A DNA stretch of 64,000 nucleotides from contig JAFIFB010000024.1 in NCBI GenBank assembly GCA_020832285.1, forward strand, positions 90,638-154,637, in the 5' to 3' direction. This document shows, in pieces, positions 36,705-46,018 of this stretch. Every line of letters starts with the position of its first letter. Positions within the stretch are counted from its first letter, which is position 1. The translations under genes were made by a program, and so were the position numbers. The stretch is from Balneolaceae bacterium (GTDB lineage: Bacteria > Bacteroidota > Rhodothermia > Balneolales > Balneolaceae). The notes below the pieces were generated by a model. It was given only the letters and a program-made list of their open reading frames with translations, searched no databases and was not told where the DNA came from.

Positions 36705-37361
36705 ATGAAAGAACGAAAAAAACCAGATGCCGATTTACGCAACTATTACACTATCTTTTGGGAGATTGGTCTTCTGCTCACATTGGTGGTATTTATTATA
36801 GCTGTAAGAGTAGATATTACCAGTTTGGGCCCCGAAGAAATTGTGATGGATGAGCAGGAAGTTGTCGAGATGGAAGAAATTATCCAGACCCGGCAAATCG
36901 AAACGCCTCCACCACCACCTCGCCCGCCTGTTCCTGTAGAAGTTCCTAACGATGAAATCATCGATGACGTGGATATTGACATCGGAGGGGATCTTGATCT
37001 CGGGGGTCAATTAAGTATGCCGCCGCCACCTGCCCAGGAAGAAGAGGAAGAAGAGGAAGACTTCTTTGTAGTGGTTGAGGAAATGCCCGAACTGATCGGA
37101 GGCCTTGGAGAACTCCAAAGACAGATCAGGTATCCTGAAATGGCTCGACGAGCAGGAATTGAAGGAAGAGTTTACGTTCAGTTTATCGTAAATGAGCAGG
37201 GCCAGGTTGAAGACCCGCGTGTTGTACGAGGAATTGGCGGTGGTGCAGATGAAGAAGCACTTCGCGTTGTAAGCCAGGCTGAATTCAGACCCGGAATGCA
37301 ACGAGGCCGACCGGTTAGAGTACAGTACAGTTTGCCGATTTTCTTCAGACTTCAGAACTAA
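36705..37361 (+). CDS. tonB: Energy transducer TonB
   Basis: A 218-residue inner-membrane TonB protein. A short cytoplasmic N-terminus and one transmembrane helix (about 19-38, IGLLLTLVVFIIAVRV) come first. A proline/acidic periplasmic linker follows (PPPPPRPPVPVEVP, then EEEEEEEDFF), then a C-terminal TonB domain (RYPEMARRAGIEGRVYVQFI, EFRPGMQRGRPVRVQYSLPI). It couples the proton gradient to outer-membrane receptors such as the one at 9200-11476. ExbB/ExbD are not adjacent. A hairpin terminator follows at 37384. Confidence 0.93.
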   Translation: MKERKKPDADLRNYYTIFWEIGLLLTLVVFIIAVRVDITSLGPEEIVMDEQEVVEMEEIIQTRQIETPPPPPRPPVPVEVPNDEIIDDVDIDIGGDLDLGGQLSMPPPPAQEEEEEEEDFFVVVEEMPELIGGLGELQRQIRYPEMARRAGIEGRVYVQFIVNEQGQVEDPRVVRGIGGGADEEALRVVSQAEFRPGMQRGRPVRVQYSLPIFFRLQN

Positions 37362-37375
37362 ATTCTTAAAACATG

Positions 37376-37416
37376 AAAAAAAAGGTGTTGATCCAACCAT
37401 CAACGCCTTTTTTTTA
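37376..37416. terminator. Bidirectional terminator between tonB and the NUDIX gene
   Basis: GGTGTTGAT (37384-37392) pairs with ATCAACGCC (37399-37407) with one G-U, flanked by eight A on the left and nine T on the right, so it can end transcription on both strands. Confidence 0.85.
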
Positions 37417-37438
37417 TTTTAAGTTTTATACATCTGTT

Positions 37439-37876
37439 TCAGGATATTCTGTTTATAGTTTCATGAAGCACATTCTTCAGATTGGCAAATTCAACTAAAT
37501 CAAGAGCTTTTTTAAGCGGAACCCACTCAACATTTGTAATTCCCTCCTCGGCCTGAGGTAAAAAATCCTTCTCATTCCTCCCTGCTTCCATTAAGTACCA
37601 GTATGTGGTTTTACCATACTTTGTTCCGTCCTCCACATATTCGTGGTAAGTATCGCACAAAAAAGACTGCAGCTTCAAGCCTTCAAGGCCGGTTTCTTCT
37701 TCAACTTCCCTCAAGGCACACTCCTTTACAGCTTCTTTTTTTTCCAGTTTACCCTTCGGGAGTTCCCAAAAACCGTTTCGTTTGATCACGAGAACCTGGT
37801 TTTCCGAATCATTTACCCGGAAAACAACCCCGCCTGCAGCTGTTACCGGAGTTGCATCAATCTTTTTTTGGCTCAT
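37439..37876 (-). CDS. NUDIX hydrolase
   Basis: About 145 residues. The Nudix box is complete: GKLEKKEAVKECALREVEEE followed by TGL, so it hydrolyses a nucleoside diphosphate linked to another group (the GGVVFRVNDSENQVLVIKR start resembles Ap4A/diadenosine-type members). I start at ATG 37876 (MSQKKIDATP), overlapping the upstream DUF1844 gene by 20 bases; a start 36 bases earlier is possible. Substrate not determinable. Confidence 0.92.
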   Translation of the reverse strand: MSQKKIDATPVTAAGGVVFRVNDSENQVLVIKRNGFWELPKGKLEKKEAVKECALREVEEETGLEGLKLQSFLCDTYHEYVEDGTKYGKTTYWYLMEAGRNEKDFLPQAEEGITNVEWVPLKKALDLVEFANLKNVLHETINRIS

Positions 37877-38186
37877 CCTGCCCGGAACTTTCTTTCTTTT
37901 TTTCATCTGCATAATTCAGGCGCAGATTTGTAAGTGTTTGCTGTAAAAAAGCACTCATCTCTTTAGGAAGATTTCCTTCGGTGAACTTCTCAAGCATAAC
38001 AAGTGTGTCGATGGCAAACTTAGCCGACTTAAGATCACGGTCGATTTCATCTGTCGAAGGGTTTTTAATTTTACCCATTCCCATCATGGCAATTTGCTCG
38101 TGCTGCTGTATCAGCATCATAAAAAGAAGTTGCTGCTGCTGGTCTGAATTCAGTTTCTCATTGTTTGAGGAAATATTCTCGCTCAT
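37857..38186 (-). CDS. DUF1844 protein
   Basis: A 109-residue soluble protein of the DUF1844 family, unknown function. Family features: FMMLIQQHEQIAMMGMG, then DLKSAKFAIDTLVMLEKFTEGNL and a basic/acidic tail. It is probably co-transcribed with the overlapping NUDIX gene downstream. Confidence 0.9.
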   Translation of the reverse strand: MSENISSNNEKLNSDQQQQLLFMMLIQQHEQIAMMGMGKIKNPSTDEIDRDLKSAKFAIDTLVMLEKFTEGNLPKEMSAFLQQTLTNLRLNYADEKKKESSGQDEPKKD

Positions 38187-38287
38187 GGTATTAAATATTG
38201 GTTTAATGTTCGAATTCTATACGCTGAAAAGTAAAAGAGTTTGTATACTTAGGGCTTAGCAAAAATACGAAAACAAGAACTTTTTTA

Positions 38288-39499
38288 ATGGCAATTATTC
38301 ACCCGTTTAAAGGCTGGCTTCCACGAACCGACAAAGTGGATGAAGTCGCCTGTGTACCATACGATGTAATTAGCACCGAAGAAGCAGCCCAGATGGCAGA
38401 GGGGAAACCTGACAGTTTTCTGCATGTGATAAGGCCCGAAATAGACCTTCCCGATGATATATCCATTTACGACGACAAGGTATATGAAAAGGGAGCTGAA
38501 AACCTGAAAAACCTGCTTAACTCCGATCTCTATCAACAGGATGAAAAGCATGCAATTTACATCTACCAGCTTGAAACTGCCAACCACAAACAAACCGGTG
38601 TTTTCACTTGTGCATCTGTTCAGGATTACGATAATATCGTTATACTGAAGCACGAACTCACCCGTCCCGATAAAGAGGATGACCGCACCCGGCACATTCT
38701 CACTCAGCAGGCACATGCAGAACCGGTAATGCTTACATTTAAAGATACGGCAGACATCACTTTTCATATCGAAAAGATGACACTCACACAGCCACCGCTT
38801 ATTGAGCATGAAGGTGAAGGCGGTGTTATGCACCGAATCTGGAAAACTTTCTCCACCGTTGATTTTGTGGAAGGATTCTCGGAAATATCAAACTTCTATA
38901 TTGCCGACGGTCACCATCGCTGTAAAAGTGCATCCCGTGTGGCCGAGGCACTCCGCAAAGAGGATAAAAGCCATCCCGGCGAGAAAGAGTACGACTACTT
39001 TCCCGTAGTGCTTTTCCCGATGGATCAGATGAGAATCCTGCCCTACAACCGGGTCATAAAAAACGTTGCCGATGAAACTTTTCTCAAATTGAAAGAAGAG
39101 TTTGACCTGAAGAAAACAGACAAAAAATCACCCGATGAAAAAGGTGTAATTTCTGTCTATTTCGATAACCAATGGTGGGAAATGGAACTTCCTGCAGCGA
39201 AAGATGGCAATGTGGTTTCCAAACTGGATGTGGCACGCCTTCAGGATCATCTCCTGAGTCCGATTTTCGGGATTGAAAATCCAAGGACCGATTCAAATAT
39301 CCACTTTGTTGGCGGAATACGCGGCACGAAAGAACTGGAAAAACTGACCGACAGCGGCCAGTACGACCTGGCAATCAGCATGTACCCTACAAGTATTGAA
39401 GAACTTATCGAAGTTTCCGACCACGGTGAACTAATGCCACCCAAATCAACCTGGTTCGAGCCCAAAATCAAATCAGGATTAATCATACATACATTTTAA
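38288..39499 (+). CDS. DUF1015 family protein linked to serC
   Basis: A 403-residue protein of the DUF1015 family, predicted to bind phosphoserine or a related metabolite because it clusters with serine biosynthesis genes; no activity is established. Conserved pieces are HPFKGWLPR, VPYDVIS, DGHHRCKSASRVAE, NRVIKN and the C-terminal MPPKSTWFEPKIKSGLIIH. It ends 4 bases before serC, so they form an operon. This gene order is common in Bacteroidota. Confidence 0.9.
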   Translation: MAIIHPFKGWLPRTDKVDEVACVPYDVISTEEAAQMAEGKPDSFLHVIRPEIDLPDDISIYDDKVYEKGAENLKNLLNSDLYQQDEKHAIYIYQLETANHKQTGVFTCASVQDYDNIVILKHELTRPDKEDDRTRHILTQQAHAEPVMLTFKDTADITFHIEKMTLTQPPLIEHEGEGGVMHRIWKTFSTVDFVEGFSEISNFYIADGHHRCKSASRVAEALRKEDKSHPGEKEYDYFPVVLFPMDQMRILPYNRVIKNVADETFLKLKEEFDLKKTDKKSPDEKGVISVYFDNQWWEMELPAAKDGNVVSKLDVARLQDHLLSPIFGIENPRTDSNIHFVGGIRGTKELEKLTDSGQYDLAISMYPTSIEELIEVSDHGELMPPKSTWFEPKIKSGLIIHTF

Positions 39500-39503
39500 A
39501 AAC

Positions 39504-40583
39504 ATGAACAGAGTACACAATTTCAGTGCCGGACCGGCAACTTTACCTCTCGAAGTCTTAGAAAAAGCTCAGAAGGAACTTACCAATTACAAAGGTAAAG
39601 GCGCATCTATTATGGAGATGAGTCACAGAAGCCCTGAGTACACCGAAATCAACAATCAGGCAACAGAGCGCCTGAAAGATCTCACCGGTGCTGATGATGA
39701 CTGGGAGATACTTTTTCTTCAGGGTGGCGCAAGCACGCAGTTTATGATGGTGCCATACAATGTACTGAGCGAAAATCAGACCGCAGATTATATCGATACC
39801 GGCTCCTGGTCTTCCAAAGCGATCAAAGAAGCAAAACTTTTTGGCAACGTACATGTTCCTTTTTCCGGAAAAGAGCTCAGCTACACACGGATTCCCGAGA
39901 ACAGTGAACTGCAGTTATCAGAAAATCCGGTGTACACTCACATCACCAGCAACAACACCATTTTCGGCACACAGTACCAAACAGATCCTGAAACCAACGG
40001 CTCACTCCTGGTTTGTGATGCCTCCTCTGATTTTTTATCGCGCCCGATCGACCTGAGTAAATACGGATTGATATATGCAGGCGCCCAGAAAAACCTCGGC
40101 CCGTCAGGGGTAACTGTTGTTATGGTTCGAAAGTCATTTCTTGAAAATCAGAAAAACACCCCGATTCCAACCATTCTGAATTACAACACCCACATCGAAA
40201 AACTGTTCAATACACCTCCCTCTTTTGCAGTCTATATGGTGAACTATGTGCTGGAGTGGATTCAGGAGAAAGGCGGCCTCAGCTATTTTGAAAAATTCAA
40301 CACTGAAAAGGCAGACTTACTCTACAACGAGATCGACAGAGACGATTTTTATCGCGGGACTGTGGATAAAAAATCTCGTTCCAAAATGAATGTCCCCTTC
40401 CGTCTTCTGAGTGAAGATCTGGAGAAAAAATTCCTTGTCGAAGCTGCGGAACATGATCTGGTTGCCCTGAAAGGACACCGAAGTGTTGGGGGAATCCGTG
40501 CAAGTATTTATAACGCCTGCGGAATGGAGAGCGTAAAAGCGCTGGTAGATTTTATGCAGGAATTCAGGAATCAGAACGGTTAA
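39504..40583 (+). CDS. serC: Phosphoserine aminotransferase
   Basis: Converts 3-phosphohydroxypyruvate and glutamate to phosphoserine and 2-oxoglutarate (also used in pyridoxal phosphate synthesis in some bacteria). At 359 residues the length is normal. N-terminus NFSAGPATLPLEVLEKAQ; MEMSHRSPEY; the PLP lysine is Lys196 in LIYAGAQKNLGPSG; C-terminal GHRSVGGIRASIYNA. Co-transcribed with the DUF1015 gene. serA and serB are not in the window. Confidence 0.97.
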   Translation: MNRVHNFSAGPATLPLEVLEKAQKELTNYKGKGASIMEMSHRSPEYTEINNQATERLKDLTGADDDWEILFLQGGASTQFMMVPYNVLSENQTADYIDTGSWSSKAIKEAKLFGNVHVPFSGKELSYTRIPENSELQLSENPVYTHITSNNTIFGTQYQTDPETNGSLLVCDASSDFLSRPIDLSKYGLIYAGAQKNLGPSGVTVVMVRKSFLENQKNTPIPTILNYNTHIEKLFNTPPSFAVYMVNYVLEWIQEKGGLSYFEKFNTEKADLLYNEIDRDDFYRGTVDKKSRSKMNVPFRLLSEDLEKKFLVEAAEHDLVALKGHRSVGGIRASIYNACGMESVKALVDFMQEFRNQNG

Positions 40584-40657
40584 AACCAGACTTTACAACT
40601 GCCCTTACGCCGGATGTCAACAGCGTGAAAACTAAAGTTGTGTCAACTTTTTAAACT

Positions 40658-40686
40658 TCAGGTATTCCTGCTTCAGGAATGCCTGA
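40658..40686. terminator. Hairpin between convergent serC and rhomboid genes
   Basis: TCAGGTATTCCTG and CAGGAATGCCTGA pair with one wobble around CTT. The U-tract is weak on both sides (GTTTATT; AAGTTTAAAAAG), so a modest bidirectional terminator. Confidence 0.55.
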
Positions 40687-40695
40687 GTTTATTCA

Positions 40696-41292
40696 TCAGA
40701 GCAGCCCAAAAAGGGTAAGAAAGTGATCAACGGTATTGGGCACAAAAAGAATCAGGTACAATATACCCCAGATGGCACCGGCTATATGTGCAGCATGATT
40801 TACATTCCCGGCACCCCGTTTTCCTTCGTAGATGCTATATGCCAGAAATGCAATTCCAAATACCCAGGCAGGTATGGGAATTGGCAGTAAAACCAATATG
40901 ATTTTTTCGGTAGGAAATACAAAAATATAGCTGAAAAGTACGCTTTCCACGGCTCCTGAAGCACCAATCGTTGCGTAATCAGGATTGTTTCTGTGCGAAA
41001 TGAATGAAGGAACAGAAGAGAAAACCAACCCGCTGAAATAAAGAGCCAGGAAGTGATAAACACCAAGAACCTGCTCCATTACAGCCCCAAAGAAAAAGAG
41101 TACAAACATATTCACAATCAAATGCGTGAGGCTGGCATGCAAAAAACCAGACGTGATCACTTCATACCAGGTTTGCATTCTGACGGTACGGTATGGACGC
41201 AACATACCCTTTTCCAGAAGTACTCCCGGACCATAAAGAGCAGCTAAAGAAACAACTGCATTTACAGCAATTAAAATGATAGTAACCGTCAT
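40696..41292 (-). CDS. Rhomboid family intramembrane serine protease
   Basis: A 198-residue, six-helix membrane protease. The catalytic Ser112 is in the GASGA motif and the His169 in NHAAHIAG. The oxyanion Asn61 is in HLIVNMFVLFFFG. No extra domain. By family it cleaves transmembrane helices of membrane proteins; target unknown. Converges with serC. Confidence 0.93.
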   Translation of the reverse strand: MTVTIILIAVNAVVSLAALYGPGVLLEKGMLRPYRTVRMQTWYEVITSGFLHASLTHLIVNMFVLFFFGAVMEQVLGVYHFLALYFSGLVFSSVPSFISHRNNPDYATIGASGAVESVLFSYIFVFPTEKIILVLLPIPIPAWVFGIAFLAYSIYEGKRGAGNVNHAAHIAGAIWGILYLILFVPNTVDHFLTLFGLL

Positions 41293-41436
41293 AACAGATA
41301 TTTTCGCAAAAAAGATAGGGAACTCTTTTGATAAAAATGAGTTAATTCTAAATTCTTTCTTATATTTATAAGTTTAAACAATCACAGAATGATTTATAAT
41401 TTACGTCTTTCAAGCCCGGTTTCCGGTACTTAAAAC

Positions 41437-42093
41437 ATGGCATTGAGACATACAACCATATTTCTGCTTTTTCTTTTTATGATGTTTCTCACTTCCTGTG
41501 GTATTGTGAAAAGAGCCGGAGCAGATGAGGAAAGTATCAGGATTGTAGGAACCGGAATTGCAAGCTGGTACGGTACAGAATTTCATGGACAACCTACCGC
41601 AAACGGCGAAGTGTACAACATGAATGATTACACCGCTGCGCACAGAACCCTGCCCTTCAACACCCTTGTGCGCGTGGAAAACCGGGAGAATGGAAAATCT
41701 GTGGTTGTGCGAATCAACGACCGGGGGCCATATGTCGGTAATCGTGTCATCGATCTTTCCCGTAAAGCTGCAAATGATATCAACATGATCGGGCCTGGAA
41801 CCGCAGAAGTAATTCTTCACCTCATAGATGAGGGAGACCGGCCAATCACTACACAAAATATCAGCAGCCGGGAAACTTTCACCGTTCAGATTGCCTCTTT
41901 TCCCCGTGAATCCGAAGCAAAACAAAAATCTTCCGGTATATCCGGATCAAGAGTTGAAAAAGTAAGCATTGGCAGAAATACCGTTTACAGGGTCTATTAC
42001 GGAACCTACAACACTGTACAAGAAGCCCGGCGCGCAAGAGAAGGGCTATTGGAAAATGGTATTCAGGGCTTTGTTAAGCAGATGGAAAATTAG
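41437..42093 (+). CDS. rlpA: RlpA-like septal lipoprotein with SPOR domain
   Basis: A 218-residue lipoprotein (lipobox FLTSC, Cys21). The double-psi beta-barrel RlpA domain has GIASWYGTEFHGQPTANGE, YTAAHRTLPFNTLVRV and VRINDRGPYVGNRVIDLS, with the catalytic Asp of lytic transglycosylases in NDRGP. The C-terminal SPOR domain (FTVQIASFP to GFVKQME) binds denuded glycan at the septum. It probably acts in cell separation. Confidence 0.93.
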   Translation: MALRHTTIFLLFLFMMFLTSCGIVKRAGADEESIRIVGTGIASWYGTEFHGQPTANGEVYNMNDYTAAHRTLPFNTLVRVENRENGKSVVVRINDRGPYVGNRVIDLSRKAANDINMIGPGTAEVILHLIDEGDRPITTQNISSRETFTVQIASFPRESEAKQKSSGISGSRVEKVSIGRNTVYRVYYGTYNTVQEARRAREGLLENGIQGFVKQMEN

Positions 42094-42173
42094 CCCTGAA
42101 AAATTCTTGTTTCTGCAGGATTGATTTCCCCCCCTTTTTAGTTAGGATGTGCTGAACTCAGTAAACAAGTTAT

Positions 42174-43646
42174 ATGAAAAAAAATATTATTGTTATAGGC
42201 AGCGGGTTCGGGGGGCTCGCAGCTGCATCGAGACTACTCTCAAAAGGCCATAATGTTACCGTTTTTGAAAAAAGAGATAAACCCGGAGGCAGGGCCTACG
42301 TCTATGAAATGAATGGCTTTAAATTTGATGGCGGACCCACCGTTATCACCGCGCCGTTTATGTTTGATGATATTTTTGAAACCGCTGGAAAAAAACGGGA
42401 AGATTATATCACCTTTGTTCCCTGCGATCCCTTTTACCGTATTTTTGATTCCAACGGAAAAAAGTTTGATTATAATAATGATCACGATTTTATCCTGTCT
42501 GAGATCGAAAAAAGGAATCCATCAGATAAAGACGGCTACGAAAAGTTCATCGCCACCACCAAACCCATTTTTGATAAAGGTTTTGTCGAACTTGCCGATA
42601 AACCTTTCCTGAAGTTTACCGATATGCTAAAGGTTGCGCCCGATTTGATACGGCTTCAGTCCTACAAAAATGTTTACAAATATGTCTCCCAGTTTGTGGA
42701 GGATGAGTTTCTGAGACGGGTTTTTTCTTTCCACCCTTTACTCGTAGGCGGCAATCCGTTTGATACCACATCCATCTATGCGATGATTCATTACCTGGAA
42801 CGAGAATGGGGCGTTCATTTTGCATTAGGTGGTACCGGAGCCATCATAGATGCTTTTGTAAAACTGATCGGTGAACAGGGTGGTAATGTAAATCTGAATG
42901 CTGAAATTGATGAAATTCTGATTAAAAATGGAAGAGCTTCAGGTATTCGCCTTAAAAACGGTGAAATTCACCATGCAGATGTGGTTGTTTCCAATGCTGA
43001 TGTTGCATTCACATACAAAAATCTGATTGGCAAAGAACACCGGAAAAAATATACGGACAGAAAAATTGAGCGGACCAATTACAGCATGTCGCTCTTTGTG
43101 ATCTATTTTGGCACGAAAAAACGTTACAATCATTCGGGACTGGCGCACCATAATATTATTTTGGGTGAACGTTACCGGGGCTTGCTGAGTGACATTTTTC
43201 ATAAAAAAAAGCTGTCAGATGATTTTTCGCTCTATCTCCATATGCCAACCATAACAGATCCTTCACTTGCACCTGAAGGACATGAAGCTTTTTATGTACT
43301 CTCTCCTGTCCCCCACCTCGATAGTGGTACCGACTGGACGGAAACCGCGCCGAAATATCGCGATGCAATCATGAATTTCCTGGAGGAGAACTACCTTCCC
43401 GGATTACAAGAAAATATTGTAGCCGAGCACTACATCGATCCGCTGCACTTTCGCGATACCCTGAACAGTTATAAAGGCTCTGCATTTTCGGTTGAGCCGC
43501 TACTTACTCAGTCTGCCTGGTTTCGGCCACATAATCGAAGCGAAGATGTAGAAAATCTCTATTTCGTTGGGGCTGGCACCCATCCCGGTGCAGGACTTCC
43601 GGGCGTGCTTTCATCGGCAAAAATCGCGGAAAACCTGATCGGCTGA
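42174..43646 (+). CDS. crtI: Phytoene desaturase
   Basis: FAD-dependent desaturase of carotenoid synthesis, about 490 residues. Dinucleotide-binding [20 protein letters not shown], then [17 protein letters not shown] and [12 protein letters not shown]-terminal [20 protein letters not shown] is the CrtI signature. Which product it makes (lycopene, or fewer or more desaturations) cannot be read. Unlike the usual crtI-crtB pair, no phytoene synthase adjoins, so the rest of the pathway must be elsewhere. Confidence 0.95.
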   Translation: MKKNIIVIGSGFGGLAAASRLLSKGHNVTVFEKRDKPGGRAYVYEMNGFKFDGGPTVITAPFMFDDIFETAGKKREDYITFVPCDPFYRIFDSNGKKFDYNNDHDFILSEIEKRNPSDKDGYEKFIATTKPIFDKGFVELADKPFLKFTDMLKVAPDLIRLQSYKNVYKYVSQFVEDEFLRRVFSFHPLLVGGNPFDTTSIYAMIHYLEREWGVHFALGGTGAIIDAFVKLIGEQGGNVNLNAEIDEILIKNGRASGIRLKNGEIHHADVVVSNADVAFTYKNLIGKEHRKKYTDRKIERTNYSMSLFVIYFGTKKRYNHSGLAHHNIILGERYRGLLSDIFHKKKLSDDFSLYLHMPTITDPSLAPEGHEAFYVLSPVPHLDSGTDWTETAPKYRDAIMNFLEENYLPGLQENIVAEHYIDPLHFRDTLNSYKGSAFSVEPLLTQSAWFRPHNRSEDVENLYFVGAGTHPGAGLPGVLSSAKIAENLIG

Positions 43647-43836
43647 GGGTAGAAAATATATTAGAGCGTCGCGATTTCCATCAAAAAAATGTAAACTAAA
43701 TGCAAAGAATCAGCTTAAATTTTGATAATTTGCAAGGTCAGTCTATTTAATTTTTTTTTGAGGTTTAATTCCGCCAAAAATATAAGAATTGACGATTCGC
43801 ACATAAATAAATTTTAATAAACTCACACCGTCAATC

Positions 43837-44778
43837 ATGATAAACAGAAGAGAATTTTTCATACAAACTGCTTTTGCCACCGCTGCAATGAGTTTTGGTT
43901 TTTCAAAATCAGAATCCGGAATCACGAACCCAAATCCGGTTTTTAAGATTTCCCTGGCACAATGGTCGGTAAACCGGTTGTTATTTTCCGGTGAAATGGA
44001 CAACCTTGATTTCCCTGCAAAAACCAAAGAACATGGTATTAATGCTGTGGAATATGTGAATCAGTTTTTCATGGATAAAGCAGAAGACACAAACTATTTG
44101 AGGGCGCTAAAGCAGAGATGTGAAGATGAGGGAGTCACGTCCGTACTGATTATGTGTGATGGAGAAGGCCAATTGGCATCTTCCAGTTCAGCTGAACGAA
44201 TACAGTCAGTTGAAAACCATAAAAAGTGGGTGGAAGCTGCAAAATTCCTGGATTGTCATTCTATCCGTGTAAATGCCTATACCGATATTCCCTGGAGTGA
44301 AGAGCCTCAAAAATCTGAAGAAACCATCCGTTATGCCAGTGACGGACTGAGACATTTGTGTGAGTTTGCCGATGATTTCAATATCAGTGTGATCATTGAA
44401 AATCACGGAGGTTATTCCAGTGACCCTATCTGGCTTGCAGAAGTTATCCGACAAACCGACCATCCAAAAGCGGGAAGCCTGCCCGATTTTGGAAACTTCA
44501 GGATTTATGGTGATGAGGATCGGACCGTATCATTTGATTCCTATGAAGGTGTAGAGATTTTGATGCCATCAGCCAAAGGAATCAGCCTTAAACCAACGGT
44601 CTGGGACCACAGCGGAAACCGGCATGAACTGGATTACGAACGCATGATGAAGATTGTTTTATCACACGGATATCACGGCTATGTTGGTATTGAGCATGGT
44701 GAACGGGATCGTGAGTGGGAGAGTATTGTTGAAATCCGTAAAATACTGGAAGAACTCCAAAACACACTGGCGGGTTGA
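43837..44778 (+). CDS. Tat-exported sugar phosphate isomerase/epimerase-like protein
   Basis: A 313-residue TIM-barrel protein of the xylose-isomerase-like AP-endonuclease-2 superfamily. It begins NRREFFIQTAFATAAMSFGF, a twin-arginine signal, so it should be exported folded. Metal-site elements include the glutamate in VIIENHGG, the HP/D pairs later and EHGER near the end. Such secreted members are common in Bacteroidota near carbohydrate genes; substrate unknown. The stop is 5 bases from the convergent aldolase gene. Confidence 0.88.
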   Translation: MINRREFFIQTAFATAAMSFGFSKSESGITNPNPVFKISLAQWSVNRLLFSGEMDNLDFPAKTKEHGINAVEYVNQFFMDKAEDTNYLRALKQRCEDEGVTSVLIMCDGEGQLASSSSAERIQSVENHKKWVEAAKFLDCHSIRVNAYTDIPWSEEPQKSEETIRYASDGLRHLCEFADDFNISVIIENHGGYSSDPIWLAEVIRQTDHPKAGSLPDFGNFRIYGDEDRTVSFDSYEGVEILMPSAKGISLKPTVWDHSGNRHELDYERMMKIVLSHGYHGYVGIEHGERDREWESIVEIRKILEELQNTLAG

Positions 44779-44783
44779 AGTAA

Positions 44784-45449
44784 TCACAGCTTTTTTTTGA
44801 TTGCTTCCTGAAGTTTATCCCAATCGGCAAGAAACCGTTCCAGGCCGTTATCTGTAAGCGGGTGCTTCATGAGCTGTTCGATCACTTTCAGCGGCATGGT
44901 GGCAACGTCGGCCCCGAGACGGGCGGCTTCCAGTACATGCATCGGGTGGCGAATACTGGCAGCAAGCACTTCTGTTTGATAGCCATAATTTTCATAGATC
45001 TGAACAATATCTTCGATAATGCTCATACCGTCGTTCGAAATGTCATCCACCCTCCCGATAAACGGAGAAATATAGGTTGCCCCCGCTTTGGCAGCAATCA
45101 GCGCCTGGGTAGCCGAAAAACAGAGGGTGCAATTAGTTTTAATGCCCTCTTCGCTGAAAGTTTTTATTGCTTTGATACCATCTTTAATCAGCGGAACTTT
45201 TACTACTACATTACCGGCAATAGAGGCAATGCGTCGGCCTTCAGCCACAATATCTGCATAAGAGGTGGATATAACTTCGGCAGACACATCTCCTTCCACC
45301 ATTTCACATATTTTGGCGATATGTCCTTCAAAATCTTTTACGCCAACTTTATAACAGAGGCTGGGATTGGTCGTTACACCATCAAGGACCCCCAGATCGT
45401 TAGCTTCCTGGATTTCATTTAAATCGGCAGTGTCGATAAAAAATTTCAT
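44784..45449 (-). CDS. fsa: Fructose-6-phosphate aldolase (transaldolase family)
   Basis: 221 residues, the short transaldolase-like form. [14 protein letters not shown] at the start, Schiff-base Lys84 in [11 protein letters not shown], then [28 protein letters not shown] and [10 protein letters not shown]. By family it cleaves fructose 6-phosphate to dihydroxyacetone and glyceraldehyde 3-phosphate, or acts as a transaldolase; the two are hard to separate by sequence. Confidence 0.92.
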   Translation of the reverse strand: MKFFIDTADLNEIQEANDLGVLDGVTTNPSLCYKVGVKDFEGHIAKICEMVEGDVSAEVISTSYADIVAEGRRIASIAGNVVVKVPLIKDGIKAIKTFSEEGIKTNCTLCFSATQALIAAKAGATYISPFIGRVDDISNDGMSIIEDIVQIYENYGYQTEVLAASIRHPMHVLEAARLGADVATMPLKVIEQLMKHPLTDNGLERFLADWDKLQEAIKKKL

Positions 45450-45585
45450 AGTATCTCTTTATTTTCGTTGTTTAATTAACCGAAATATAATGAATGTTCA
45501 GAACCAACAAAGGACAGAATCTGTTTATTCATGAGCTACTATTTGTTATTTTATGCAAATATCTATTTAACACAATCAAAGAACT

Positions 45586-45894
45586 ATGAACAGATCAGGT
45601 AAAGAATTTACAATTGGTTTTATCGCAGGTGCAGTTGCCGGGGCAGCGGTTGCCCTGCTTTATGCTCCGGACTCCGGGTCAACCACAAGAGGACGAATTT
45701 CTTTCAGGATGAGCTCCTACAGAGATGAAATCAACAAACTTATCAAGAAACTGAAAGAGGAAAAAGAAAAATTTTCATCCGATGCCAAACAGAAAGGAGA
45801 CGATGTAGTTACGGATGCCAAGAAAAGAGCGGATGATCTGATTAAAGAGGCCGAAGCCCTTCTTGAAAATATTGAGAAGTCAAAATCTAAATAA
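45586..45894 (+). CDS. YtxH domain protein
   Basis: A 102-residue membrane-anchored protein. One glycine/alanine-rich helix (about 8-28, IGFIAGAVAGAAVALLYAP) is followed by a typical YtxH Asp-Ser-Gly turn (APDSGSTTRG) and a long charged coiled coil to the end. Family function unknown, sometimes linked to stress. Converges with susD; a hairpin lies between. Confidence 0.88.
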   Translation: MNRSGKEFTIGFIAGAVAGAAVALLYAPDSGSTTRGRISFRMSSYRDEINKLIKKLKEEKEKFSSDAKQKGDDVVTDAKKRADDLIKEAEALLENIEKSKSK

Positions 45895-45940
45895 AACGCT
45901 GAAAAACCGGCTTCATTCTAATTCACATTATTTAAAAACA

Positions 45941-45970
45941 GGATGCTCCCTGTTTCATCAGGGAACATCC
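45941..45970. terminator. Hairpin between ytxH and susD
   Basis: GGATGCTCCCTG and CAGGGAACATCC pair around TTTCAT. On the minus strand it is followed by TGTTTTTA, so it most likely ends susD transcription; on the plus strand the T-tract is weak. Confidence 0.7.
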
Positions 45971-46018
45971 TTATGCAACAAAACGCGCACATTATAGGTA
46001 GTGCACGTTTCTGTCGGG

